From NCBI GenBank assembly GCA_964611145.1, contig CAZSYM010000003.1, forward strand, positions 53,561-117,560: 64,000 nucleotides of DNA, in the 5' to 3' direction. The position numbers and the translations under genes were made by a program. This DNA is from WFQV01 sp964611145 (lineage in GTDB: Bacteria; Bacteroidota; Ignavibacteria; Ignavibacteriales; Melioribacteraceae). Positions 43,142 through 51,752 of the stretch are shown here, piece after piece (positions within the stretch are counted from its first letter, which is position 1; the number at the start of each line of letters is the position of its first letter). Below the pieces are notes generated by a model, which had not been told where the DNA came from, searched no databases, and saw only the letters and a program-made list of their open reading frames with translations.

Positions 43142-45200
43142 TTTCTTTTCCTCCCGTCTTGTAAAAAATTTTATAGAGAGAAATGTTTAGCCCGATGATA
43201 AACCATATCAATGTAATTATCTCTTGATCGCCGAAATTCCATTCGCCCAATCCGCTTGCCAGGAACGACGTAAATGCTCCCGCCGTTCCCAAGGCAAAGG
43301 AAGCGACAAAAGGAATATCTTTCAACCGTGAATATATTTTCAGATTCATAATAAAGACTTTTCCAATCAAAAAGATAAACGCGATGAAACCGAAACCTCC
43401 GAGAGCCGCAAGGACATGAAAATAAATATTGTGTAAATGTCCGTAGGTTTGGGTCTCGTACGGCGCGCGATATTTCAAATATACATTGTGCATATCAATA
43501 TCGCCCACGCCAAAGAGGGGTTTGTCTTTAAATATTCGGATAGCTGTTCTCCACTGGTTGATTCTCTGCACATTGGTGCTATGATAAGGGTCGAAAAGGG
43601 AGGCGATACGATTTTTATAAGAATAAAAGGCATAAAGAAGATTGTGCCGAACAACAAAGCCATTATAGGGCTGAGGTAGATTAAACGAATGCACGGCATT
43701 CAAAGCCTTGCCCGCAAACTTTAATGCCACAAATTTTTTGTCAAAAGTCATTCCCCACAAACCGAAAGGGGCAAAATCGACATATGAAACTCCTGAAAGC
43801 TCCGAGGGGACGGCATATCGAACAACGCTGTCATTTTTAATCTTAAAGACGTACGTATCCCCCCCGGTCAATAATATCAACGTAGAATCGTTCGCCATAG
43901 CTTTAGCCTCTTCTGTTTCCAAGGGGATTTCGGCAAAAATATTCTTCAGTGAATCGTTGACAAGATTGTACATAAAAATCTTTCTTTCGGGAGCAGAAAA
44001 ACAAGCGGCAAAATTTTTGGATAATGCAACTTCCGTTAATTCTATTCCCAAATTCATTGAATCGAGTTTTGACAACGAATCTTGCAAAGTCAAAATTTGA
44101 ACTTCGCCTTCCGAGCCGAACGCATAAAAATAATCGCCCAAAGCCATTCCCTTTTTTAATTTGAATTTCGGGATGTATTCTTCCGAAATCTTTGCTTTCT
44201 GTCCTTTATAAAATTCATAAAACACAATGGTTCTGTTTGTAGTGGCGGAATAATAAATATTGTTTTTCCATTTCTTAATGGAAACAATGGGCGAAGGAGT
44301 GGAGATTTTTCCGACAACTTTGTTATCTTTCAATAATATCAAGCCGTTTTCATAATCTGCAATCATAAGAGTATCGTTTTTCAAATACAAGTCCGTAGCT
44401 CTGCCGTTCGTAGAAAAATCTCTTATATAGCGTAACGAATCGGGGGTTATTTCGAATTCCGAAACTTTGCTAATCTTGGGATTAAGCGCCAAATAAAGGA
44501 AGAGCAATACGAACCCCGAAAGAAGTAGGAGCCAATTCCTTCGAAGAATTAAAACAATCGTTACACCCGAAGCGGCACCAAGCCATGCAGCGCGAGTGTA
44601 ACTTCCCGCCAATGAAAGAAAAATAATTATCAACCCCACCCCCAGCAAGCCTTTTTTTATCAAACTCAATTTCTCGTTGATAAAAAAAGTAAAATAATAA
44701 ACCATAATAATGCTAAGTAACCCGCCAGCGGTCATTACATATTGAAAGATAGAGGGACCCCTCGCTTCCAAAGTGTAGAGATGTCTAACATAATGTTCCA
44801 CCGAAGCAATTAAATAGACGAATGCCATTAAAAGTCCCACACCGAGGAAGACCTTTATTATTAGTTTTATCCGTTTCTCGTCTTTTGCCACTGCTAAGGT
44901 TACGTAAAGAATTGGGATTAACAGAAATCTCTTTAAGGCAAGTTGAAACGACTGCATGGAATTTACGGAAAAAATTCCCGCCAGTATTTCCGCCAGAATA
45001 AATAGCAACAACGGAATTTCGAGTCCCGTTTTTTGGAAAGGATTTTTTTTAGTCTTAGCCCATTTATAAAGCAGAAGAGCAAGCGCCCCGAAATAACCGA
45101 CCTCCGTCAAAAATATGGAATTGGTTAATGTAGCGGCGAAGAGTAAAAACAAGCCGATGATAATTTTATCAATGTTTTTCAAAAGTACCTCTGTTGCCAT
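43113..45200 (-). CDS. O-antigen ligase (WaaL/Wzy_C) with a large inserted soluble domain
   Basis: The 695-residue membrane protein is far longer than usual ligases (400-450). Residues 1-245 form about nine transmembrane helices with LEARGPSIFQYV and SYTRAAWLGAA; 536-690 hold the loop end STNVQRINQWRTAIRIFKDK, PLFGVG, then HLHNIYFHVLAALGG and the last helices. Between them (about 265-535) lies a soluble insert with repeated short strands (NDTLMIADYENGLILLKDNK, WKNNIYYSATTNRTIVFYEF, GDTYVFKIKNDSVV), resembling a beta-propeller. The insert sits in the periplasmic loop of the Wzy_C fold. It overlaps msbA by 32 bp. It probably ligates O-antigen or another polysaccharide to lipid A core. Confidence 0.8.
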   Translation of the reverse strand: MATEVLLKNIDKIIIGLFLLFAATLTNSIFLTEVGYFGALALLLYKWAKTKKNPFQKTGLEIPLLLFILAEILAGIFSVNSMQSFQLALKRFLLIPILYVTLAVAKDEKRIKLIIKVFLGVGLLMAFVYLIASVEHYVRHLYTLEARGPSIFQYVMTAGGLLSIIMVYYFTFFINEKLSLIKKGLLGVGLIIIFLSLAGSYTRAAWLGAASGVTIVLILRRNWLLLLSGFVLLFLYLALNPKISKVSEFEITPDSLRYIRDFSTNGRATDLYLKNDTLMIADYENGLILLKDNKVVGKISTPSPIVSIKKWKNNIYYSATTNRTIVFYEFYKGQKAKISEEYIPKFKLKKGMALGDYFYAFGSEGEVQILTLQDSLSKLDSMNLGIELTEVALSKNFAACFSAPERKIFMYNLVNDSLKNIFAEIPLETEEAKAMANDSTLILLTGGDTYVFKIKNDSVVRYAVPSELSGVSYVDFAPFGLWGMTFDKKFVALKFAGKALNAVHSFNLPQPYNGFVVRHNLLYAFYSYKNRIASLFDPYHSTNVQRINQWRTAIRIFKDKPLFGVGDIDMHNVYLKYRAPYETQTYGHLHNIYFHVLAALGGFGFIAFIFLIGKVFIMNLKIYSRLKDIPFVASFALGTAGAFTSFLASGLGEWNFGDQEIITLIWFIIGLNISLYKIFYKTGGKENQSIVNNNS

Positions 45201-47052
45201 TTTCCCGAAATTGCAATTCGTAAAGTCTTTTGTAAGTTCCCTTTTCGTCTTTCAAAAGCTCTTCGTGTTTTCCGTCCTGAATAATAACGCCGTTCTCCAA
45301 TACTAATATCCTATCCGCATTACGAATGGTACTCAACCGATGTGCTATGACGAAAGTTGTTCTATCGCTCATCAGTCGCTCGATAGCCTCCTGCACCAAT
45401 GCTTCCGACTCATTATCCAGAGAGGAAGTCGCCTCGTCGAAAATCATTATAGGGGGATTTTTCAGTAAGGCACGTGCAATTGATATTCTTTGTCTTTGTC
45501 CTCCGGAAATTTTCGTGCCCCGTTCTCCAATCACCGTATCGTATCCATCGGGTAGCTCCATAATAAATTCATGTGCATTGGCAATCTTGGCGACTTCGAT
45601 TATTTTATCCATCGGACAATCATCCATGCCGTAAGCAATGTTATTTCTAACGGTCTCGTTAAAGAGAACGATTTCCTGAGTAACTATCCCAATCTGTCTA
45701 CGTAAAGAGGCGATTTTAATTTTTCTCAAATCAATTCCATCCATTAATATTGCGCCTTCGGTGGGGTCGTAAAAGCGCGGCAATAAATCCACAAGTGTGG
45801 ATTTACCGGCGCCGGAGCTACCGACGAGCGCTATCACTTGTCCTTTTTTAACCTTAAAAGAAACATTTTTCAAAACCTCTTCTTGAGAATCATCATAATG
45901 AAAGGAAACATTTTTATATTCAATTGAATCCTTAAATTCCTCTATTTCTATTGCGTCGGGAGCATCTTTTATTTTAGGTTCGGTATCCAATATCTCGAAC
46001 ACTCGATCCGCCGCCGCACTCGACTCCTGAATGCGGTTATTAACACTGCTAAGTTCCTTAATCGGAGGCATCAATTGAAAAATAGCGAACAGAAAGCCTA
46101 AGAATTCACTTGCTTTAAGAGTATGTTCTTTCAAAACCAGATTGCCACCGTAATAAACAAGCACCACTCCGACAAGTACACTGAGAAATTCCGTCGTCGG
46201 GCTTGCGATATTTCTTACTCTTACCATTTTAAGAATAAGTTTAAAAAACTTGTTCGTCTCGTTCTTGAATTTTCTGTTTTCATATTGTTCCATACCGAAC
46301 GCTTTTACAATCTTAACGCCCGTGATTGTCTCGTGGAGAACCGTAGTAATATCGGACATTTTCTGTTGCAATACTCCGCTTTGCTTTCGGAGTATTTTGC
46401 CTATGTAACTTATAATTCCCAAAGAAAAAGGAAGAATTACAATTGAAAAAACGGTAAGCCGCCAACTAATGGAAATGGCGATACCGAGAAACACTATTAT
46501 TGTAAGGGGTTCGCGAATCATATTCAGAAAAACCGCCGAGACGCTTTGCTGAATTACGTTTACATCGTTCGTAATTCTCGAAATCAAGTTGCCCGTTTTT
46601 TCATTTTTGAAAAAACTCATGGGGAGGCTGTGCAAATGCTCGTAAACTCTGTTGCGAATATCCTTAATGACTCCCTGCTCCACATAAGCGAGGAAGTAAG
46701 CTTGCAAATAGCCGAAGATATTTTTTCCGAGAAAGGTTATAAGAATCAAAACGCATATTTTAAGCAACACTTCGGAAGTATCGCCGCTAAAAACAAAATG
46801 CTTGAAGTCAGCCGCAAGTTGCTCGAGTCCGTGCGTCAACCAATGGGGCATGATGCCGGAAGCGCTACCGCCGGGTTTCGAGGTGTGAAAAGCCGGATTC
46901 TTGGATTCCTGAAAGAGAGTGCTGAGCAGAGGAATTGTAAGATAAACCGAGGCTCCGTTTAATAAAGCATAAAAAATCGTAAAGGTAATCGAGGAAACAA
47001 GATATTTCCAATACGGTTTTACAAACTGTAATATTCTAAAATACGTTTTCAT
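45169..47052 (-). CDS. msbA: MsbA-like ABC transporter (lipid A exporter type)
   Basis: The 627-residue half-transporter has a six-helix membrane domain (ENGASVYL-like coupling region about 40-350) and an ABC domain: Walker A GSSGAGKSTLVDLLPRFYDP, Q-loop VTQEIVLFNETVRNNIAYG, signature ISGGQRQRISIARALL, Walker B PPIMIFDEATSSLDNE and H-loop FVIAHRLSTI. It likely flips lipid A or a related lipid and dimerises. It is the first gene of the operon with the O-antigen ligase and the WaaE-like transferase, which supports a lipopolysaccharide role. The extended N-terminal region before the second helix (PGGSASGIMPHWLTHG) is unusual. Confidence 0.88.
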   Translation of the reverse strand: MKTYFRILQFVKPYWKYLVSSITFTIFYALLNGASVYLTIPLLSTLFQESKNPAFHTSKPGGSASGIMPHWLTHGLEQLAADFKHFVFSGDTSEVLLKICVLILITFLGKNIFGYLQAYFLAYVEQGVIKDIRNRVYEHLHSLPMSFFKNEKTGNLISRITNDVNVIQQSVSAVFLNMIREPLTIIVFLGIAISISWRLTVFSIVILPFSLGIISYIGKILRKQSGVLQQKMSDITTVLHETITGVKIVKAFGMEQYENRKFKNETNKFFKLILKMVRVRNIASPTTEFLSVLVGVVLVYYGGNLVLKEHTLKASEFLGFLFAIFQLMPPIKELSSVNNRIQESSAAADRVFEILDTEPKIKDAPDAIEIEEFKDSIEYKNVSFHYDDSQEEVLKNVSFKVKKGQVIALVGSSGAGKSTLVDLLPRFYDPTEGAILMDGIDLRKIKIASLRRQIGIVTQEIVLFNETVRNNIAYGMDDCPMDKIIEVAKIANAHEFIMELPDGYDTVIGERGTKISGGQRQRISIARALLKNPPIMIFDEATSSLDNESEALVQEAIERLMSDRTTFVIAHRLSTIRNADRILVLENGVIIQDGKHEELLKDEKGTYKRLYELQFRENGNRGTFEKH

Positions 47053-47198
47053 TCAAATGTGCAAAAATTTTTCAAAGTAATTTTTAATAATAAAAAATAT
47101 ACCGCTTACCTGTCGAAAATCTTTTACAGACAAGGGGGAAATAAAATATTTCAAGAGACTGCATACTCAATTGAAAAATAAAAATTTGAAACGTCCGT

Positions 47199-47819
47199 TC
47201 AAAGAAGTGAGAAAGCGAAATAATTGACAAGCTCCATAAACCAGTTCCACAAAGGGCTATAAATGAAAACAAAAAGCAGCACCAAGCCGAGTCCCCCGCC
47301 GATGTTTAAATATCTCTGTGTGTAATAATTCGGAAACACGTCAAAAAGAATGTGGGAGCCGTCCAAAGGCGGTATGGGAAGGAGATTGAAGAAAAAGAGA
47401 AAGACGTTGAAATAAACCGCTAGTTCCAACACTCCCCGAAGGAGTCCCCGCGGGAAACCAAGTTTGATGAGAATTGATATTAGGATGGCAAGTATAAAAT
47501 TCGCCGCGGGTCCCGCCAAAGAAACCCAAATATCATCCCGAAGGGGATTATGAAAGTTGTTTCTGTTGATGCGCACCGGTTTTGCCCAGCCGATTATAGC
47601 CCAACCGGAAGCCATAGACATGAAAGGCACTAAAATGCTACCTATTAAATCCAGATGGGAAAGAGGGTTCAAAGTAAGACGTCCTTCCCGTCGCGGAGTG
47701 TCGTCTCCGAATCGCACGGCTACAAACGCATGAGCAAATTCGTGCACTGCGAAGGAGATAAACAATATGGGAATAAACAAAATTATTTTCCATAATTTGG
47801 GATTAACGGTAATATCCAA
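47199..47819 (-). CDS. Membrane metalloprotease, site-2 protease (M50) family
   Basis: The 206-residue polytopic protein has the zinc site HEFAH (His26, Glu27, His30) in the first helix and the second motif NLLPIPPLDGSH near residue 150 (the Asp ligand). Size and lack of PDZ place it in the short M50 group common in Bacteroidota. Substrates are membrane proteins; targets are unknown. It follows the XerC/D gene by 2 bp and ends a long operon. Whether it cuts the membrane anti-sigma factor of this window is untested. Confidence 0.87.
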   Translation of the reverse strand: MDITVNPKLWKIILFIPILFISFAVHEFAHAFVAVRFGDDTPRREGRLTLNPLSHLDLIGSILVPFMSMASGWAIIGWAKPVRINRNNFHNPLRDDIWVSLAGPAANFILAILISILIKLGFPRGLLRGVLELAVYFNVFLFFFNLLPIPPLDGSHILFDVFPNYYTQRYLNIGGGLGLVLLFVFIYSPLWNWFMELVNYFAFSLL

Positions 47820-47821
47820 AT

Positions 47822-48715
47822 CTAACCTCTCGGATGAAAATCTTTGTGAACTTGTTTTATATATTCTCTATCTATATGTGTGTAAATTTGCGTGGTGGAG
47901 ATATCCGCATGGCCGAGCATCTCCTGTACGGCTCGCAAATCCGCCCCGCCCTGAACAAGGTGTGTGGCGAATGTGTGGCGGAAAGTATGGGGATGCACAT
48001 CCTTTTCTATTCCTGCGGCTTTAACATATTTTGAAACTATTTTCCAGATTCCCATTCGCGATAGTTTTTTCCCGCGTTTGTTCAGAAAAACCACGCCGCC
48101 GCTCACGGCACGTTTTTGTAAAAACGGGCGGGATTCCAGCATGTATTTTCTAAGCCAAAAAATGGCTTCCGTACCGATTGGGACGATTCTTTCCTTACTG
48201 CCTTTTCCGAAAACCCTGATTACCTCCTCGTCCAGATAAAGGTCGCTTGTTTTTAATTCCGCCAACTCCGAAACACGCAAACCGCATGAATAAAGGACCT
48301 CCAACATTGCTCTGTCCCTTAACCCAAGTATGTCCTTTATTTTCGGCTGTTCCAATATTCTCTCCACCTCCTCGACGGAAAGGACGACGGGTAATTTCCT
48401 TTCGGCTTTTACTGAGCCGAGAATTTCGGCGGGGTTTTTCCTAATGTATTTTTGAGCGAAAAGGTAATCGAAAAAGCCTCGGAGTGCTGACATTCTGCGC
48501 GCCGCCGTGGAGCGTTGCGCCCCTTCTTCCCTCAGAAAATCAAAGAAGCGAGAGATAAAAGAGGTCGTTATATCGTTCAAATCGCTCAGCCCTTTTGCTT
48601 CGGCATAAGCAAGGAATTTTTCTATGTCGCTTCGGTAGGAATCGATTGTGTTCCCGGATAAATTTTTTTCCAATCGAAGTACGGTTAAATATTCGCGTAG
48701 GAACTGCTCGTTCAT
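47822..48715 (-). CDS. Tyrosine recombinase XerC/XerD
   Basis: The 297-residue recombinase has an N-terminal SAM-like DNA-binding domain (TVLRLEKNLSGNTIDSYRSD) and the catalytic set: Arg in YSCGLRVSELAELK, Lys in the beta-hairpin region (FGKGSKERIVPIG), His-Arg in HPHTFRHTFATHL, His in LGHADISTTQ, and Tyr in IYTHI. The length is typical of XerC/D, which resolve chromosome dimers at dif. Only one Xer gene is visible here, so XerC or XerD cannot be decided. It overlaps the HD gene upstream by 4 bp (ATGA). No dif site was identified. Confidence 0.93.
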   Translation of the reverse strand: MNEQFLREYLTVLRLEKNLSGNTIDSYRSDIEKFLAYAEAKGLSDLNDITTSFISRFFDFLREEGAQRSTAARRMSALRGFFDYLFAQKYIRKNPAEILGSVKAERKLPVVLSVEEVERILEQPKIKDILGLRDRAMLEVLYSCGLRVSELAELKTSDLYLDEEVIRVFGKGSKERIVPIGTEAIFWLRKYMLESRPFLQKRAVSGGVVFLNKRGKKLSRMGIWKIVSKYVKAAGIEKDVHPHTFRHTFATHLVQGGADLRAVQEMLGHADISTTQIYTHIDREYIKQVHKDFHPRG

Positions 48716-50904
48716 TCCGCGCTTTCTTCGCTTTCGATTTTTTCTTGATTGGGGTAACGAATTCTTCTGTATTGTTGTCCCATCAACACTTTGAAGAAAG
48801 CCTCTTTGATTTTCCTAATATCCGCCATTGTAAGAGGCGAGTCGTCCAATTGCCCGTCATCCAGGCGGAGCTTTATCATATTGTTTATTACGTTCCGCAC
48901 CTTTTGCTCGTCCGGTTCGTCCATAGATTTAACGGCGGATTCCACCCCGTCCGCCAACATTACAAGCGCCGTTTCTTTGGTGTTCGGTTTTGGTCCCGGA
49001 TACCGGAATTCATCCTCGGAGACTTTCTCCTCGCCCAGTTTTTCCTTAGCCGCTTCAAAGAAATAGGATATGACCATTGTGCCGTGATGCATGGGAATGA
49101 AATCGATTATTTCGGGAGGCAGATTATATTCTCGCGCGTATTCAATGCCTTTCGTTACGTGTTCGATTATTATTCGCGCGCTTTCCCGCGGCGTTAATTC
49201 GTCGTGTATATTTCTATCCGCCTGGTTTTCCACGAAAGCCTCCGGCATGTGCAATTTGCCTATATCGTGATAGTAAGCTCCCACGCGGGCGAGAATGGCA
49301 TTAGCCTCGATTTCCTCCGCCGCGCTTTCTACCATAGAACCGATGGTAAGGGAGTGATTGAACGTGCCCGGCGCTTTATTCGCAAGCTCCCTTAGCAAAG
49401 GATTGTTAAAATCGGATAATTCCAGTAGCGTCAAATCTGTAGTGATATTGAAAATTCTTTCGAAGAAGATGATGAGCCCGTAAGTAAGAGCCGGGCTTAT
49501 GAGTGCATTGGAGGCGGCGAAGGAAGATTCCACCAAAATTTTTTCGATACTCGAAAAGCTTTCCATTCCGAACGCAAAAGCCGTTACGACGTAGCCGCTA
49601 AGAATAAACAAAAAGGAGCGGAAAATTTGAGTGCGATTTTTCACATCTCTCACGGAGAAAGCGGCAAGTCCGCCTGCGACGATGTTCATCAAAACAAAGA
49701 CGTAATCGTTTCCCCGTAAGGCTCCGGCCGTTAGCGAAACTATTACGGTCCCGTAAAACCCTAAACGGGAATCGAAAATTATAGTAAAGAGAATGGAAGC
49801 AACAGGAATAAAAATTAAAAGCTCGACGGGAGAGGAGACGTCTATTTTACCGACAAGATATGCCATGAAACTTACGAGAAGAATAATTATCGCAATCATC
49901 AACAATTTTAAATTGTCGTAGAAAATGTTTTTTCGGAAAAGGAATATGAAAGCGATGAACAGAGAGAAGATAGCGGAGATGTGTAGGAATTCTCCCGCCC
50001 GTTGAATTAACAATTCCGCAAAGCTATTTACCGCTCCCTTTGCTTTGCGATAAGCGTCTATTTTGTCCTTGATTTCCTTTGTGATTCTATCGTGCTTCGC
50101 TACTATTCGTTCGTCCTGATTTACGATGTATTTTGTTTTCGGAACCTTGTCCTTTGCTATTTCCTTTTCGAGATCGGTTAGTTTCTTGCTATAAACTATA
50201 TTTGGTTTTAGAAAGCGAAAGGTTAAATCCGCAACGGCTTTGTTCAGAGGAAGATTGAAACTGAAATTGTTGTTCAAATATCTTGTGACCATCTCCTTTG
50301 CGGAGGGAATATCATAAAATTTTCTTTTTGGAAACAGACTTTCGAATTTTCCCGACCGTACGGCAATCGTATCCCGCTCGATTTCATCATAGGTTTTGTT
50401 TAACAATCCTCTGCGCAAAATTCGTTTAAGCAGAAATACGGAGGCGGAAAAGGCATCGTCCAAAGTCTTGTTTTTCTTGGCGGTAATCAGCTTCGATGAA
50501 AGCCTCAGTAGTTTGAACTGCTCAAAATCGGAATTCGGAAAGGCGCTTGGGTTAGCGGAGGACTTGGCTACTATTGTCGAATCCAAAAGAATGATTAATC
50601 TCTGTTTGAATGCGTTCAAAGAATCCAATTGATTGGCGAGAACGCTATCGTATTTAACGAAAATCGGGGCTACGCTTTGTATGGCTTTCTGTACTTTACG
50701 GTTGTAAACCTCGGGGTCTTCCGGCACTTCGAAAGTCATGGAGGCTATCAAATCGTCGTCCGTCCAAATGCTTCCCACGGTCACTTCGGATTCAATTGCC
50801 TCTCCCCGTGGAAACATGGCAACGATTAGAAGCACGGTAAAGAAGAATATCGCTATGCGAATGCCCGTACTATTGCGGAACACCGATTTTTCTTTGTCGT
50901 TCAT
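48712..50904 (-). CDS. PgpH-like 7TM HD-domain phosphodiesterase
   Basis: The 730-residue protein has an N-terminal transmembrane segment and a large extracytoplasmic 7TMR-HDED domain (about 40-290). A seven-helix membrane block (295-485) leads to a cytoplasmic HD domain: TFNHSLTIGSMVESAAEEIE, YYHDIGKLHMPEAFVENQ, then MHHGTMVISYFFE. PgpH-type enzymes hydrolyse c-di-AMP; the domain order matches. It is translationally coupled to the HAD gene before it and the recombinase after it (ATGA overlaps). No c-di-AMP cyclase is in the window. Confidence 0.9.
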   Translation of the reverse strand: MNDKEKSVFRNSTGIRIAIFFFTVLLIVAMFPRGEAIESEVTVGSIWTDDDLIASMTFEVPEDPEVYNRKVQKAIQSVAPIFVKYDSVLANQLDSLNAFKQRLIILLDSTIVAKSSANPSAFPNSDFEQFKLLRLSSKLITAKKNKTLDDAFSASVFLLKRILRRGLLNKTYDEIERDTIAVRSGKFESLFPKRKFYDIPSAKEMVTRYLNNNFSFNLPLNKAVADLTFRFLKPNIVYSKKLTDLEKEIAKDKVPKTKYIVNQDERIVAKHDRITKEIKDKIDAYRKAKGAVNSFAELLIQRAGEFLHISAIFSLFIAFIFLFRKNIFYDNLKLLMIAIIILLVSFMAYLVGKIDVSSPVELLIFIPVASILFTIIFDSRLGFYGTVIVSLTAGALRGNDYVFVLMNIVAGGLAAFSVRDVKNRTQIFRSFLFILSGYVVTAFAFGMESFSSIEKILVESSFAASNALISPALTYGLIIFFERIFNITTDLTLLELSDFNNPLLRELANKAPGTFNHSLTIGSMVESAAEEIEANAILARVGAYYHDIGKLHMPEAFVENQADRNIHDELTPRESARIIIEHVTKGIEYAREYNLPPEIIDFIPMHHGTMVISYFFEAAKEKLGEEKVSEDEFRYPGPKPNTKETALVMLADGVESAVKSMDEPDEQKVRNVINNMIKLRLDDGQLDDSPLTMADIRKIKEAFFKVLMGQQYRRIRYPNQEKIESEESAE

Positions 50905-51752
50905 TTTCTTTTTTTAGCGCTTAAAACTTTTTCCAAAAATTCCGCCGATGCATCCTCGTTGTTCGTGCGTTTCAGTACCACATCGGCCAGGCGGCTTATT
51001 TCCGGGACGGCATTTGCCACGGCTATTTTCATCGCCTTTGTTTCAAAAAGCGAACGGTCGTTGTACCAATCTCCCAACACGGCGGTTTCCTCCCATTTCA
51101 AGCCCATGTGTTTTATCAATTTTTTCAAGCCCATTCCCTTTGAAATTCCCGCATTCCGAGATTCTATATAATAAATTCCCTGGTGATAATGGGATTTATA
51201 ATACGAGGTGTTTAATCCGAATGTATAAGGGAAAATAAGTTTCCCCGCGACATATTTCACCGTTTCGCGATAATCGCCTGCAATTACTATTTCGAGAGTC
51301 TCGTCCAAATAGTCCCGATAGCTTTCGACTTCTCGGAACTTAGCGCCGTATTTTTCAATCATATCGGGGATTAGGGAGTTTTCTTCCGTGTAATAAATTG
51401 CGTCGCCGTGGCATAATGCCAACTTTAGCAGATAACGGTCTGCCAAGCGAATGGCTTTCAAAACTTTTTTCCTTGGGATATAGGAGTGAAAAACGATATC
51501 TCCTTTTGGGAAACTTTTTATAAGGGAGCCGTCGAGAGAAATGAGAGGCGTGGAGATATTAAGCTGTTCGGCAAATTTGGTAAGGGCGCTGTGCAGTCTT
51601 CCCGATGCAAAGGAGAAGAATACCCCCTCCTTTTTAAGCTCCGGTACGAGTTGTAACGTTTCCGCTCCTATTTCTCTTTCATCGTTAAGAAGTGTTCCAT
51701 CGAGGTCAAATACAATGAGCTTAAGTTTTCTCAGTCGTTCTCTCGTTAGCAT
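50901..51752 (-). CDS. Cof-type HAD phosphatase
   Basis: The 283-residue haloacid-dehalogenase phosphatase has motif I VFDLDGTLLNDE (nucleophile Asp), motif II PLISLDGS (Ser/Thr region), a conserved Lys in the Cof cap/core junction (ISKGMGLKKLI), and motif III/IV VLGDWYNDRSLFETKAM (acidic pair). This is the Cof/IIB type, acting on sugar phosphates, FMN or pyridoxal phosphate. Its only ATG start lies inside the end of the upstream symporter gene, overlapping it by 32 bp. The substrate is open. Confidence 0.88.
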   Translation of the reverse strand: MLTRERLRKLKLIVFDLDGTLLNDEREIGAETLQLVPELKKEGVFFSFASGRLHSALTKFAEQLNISTPLISLDGSLIKSFPKGDIVFHSYIPRKKVLKAIRLADRYLLKLALCHGDAIYYTEENSLIPDMIEKYGAKFREVESYRDYLDETLEIVIAGDYRETVKYVAGKLIFPYTFGLNTSYYKSHYHQGIYYIESRNAGISKGMGLKKLIKHMGLKWEETAVLGDWYNDRSLFETKAMKIAVANAVPEISRLADVVLKRTNNEDASAEFLEKVLSAKKRK

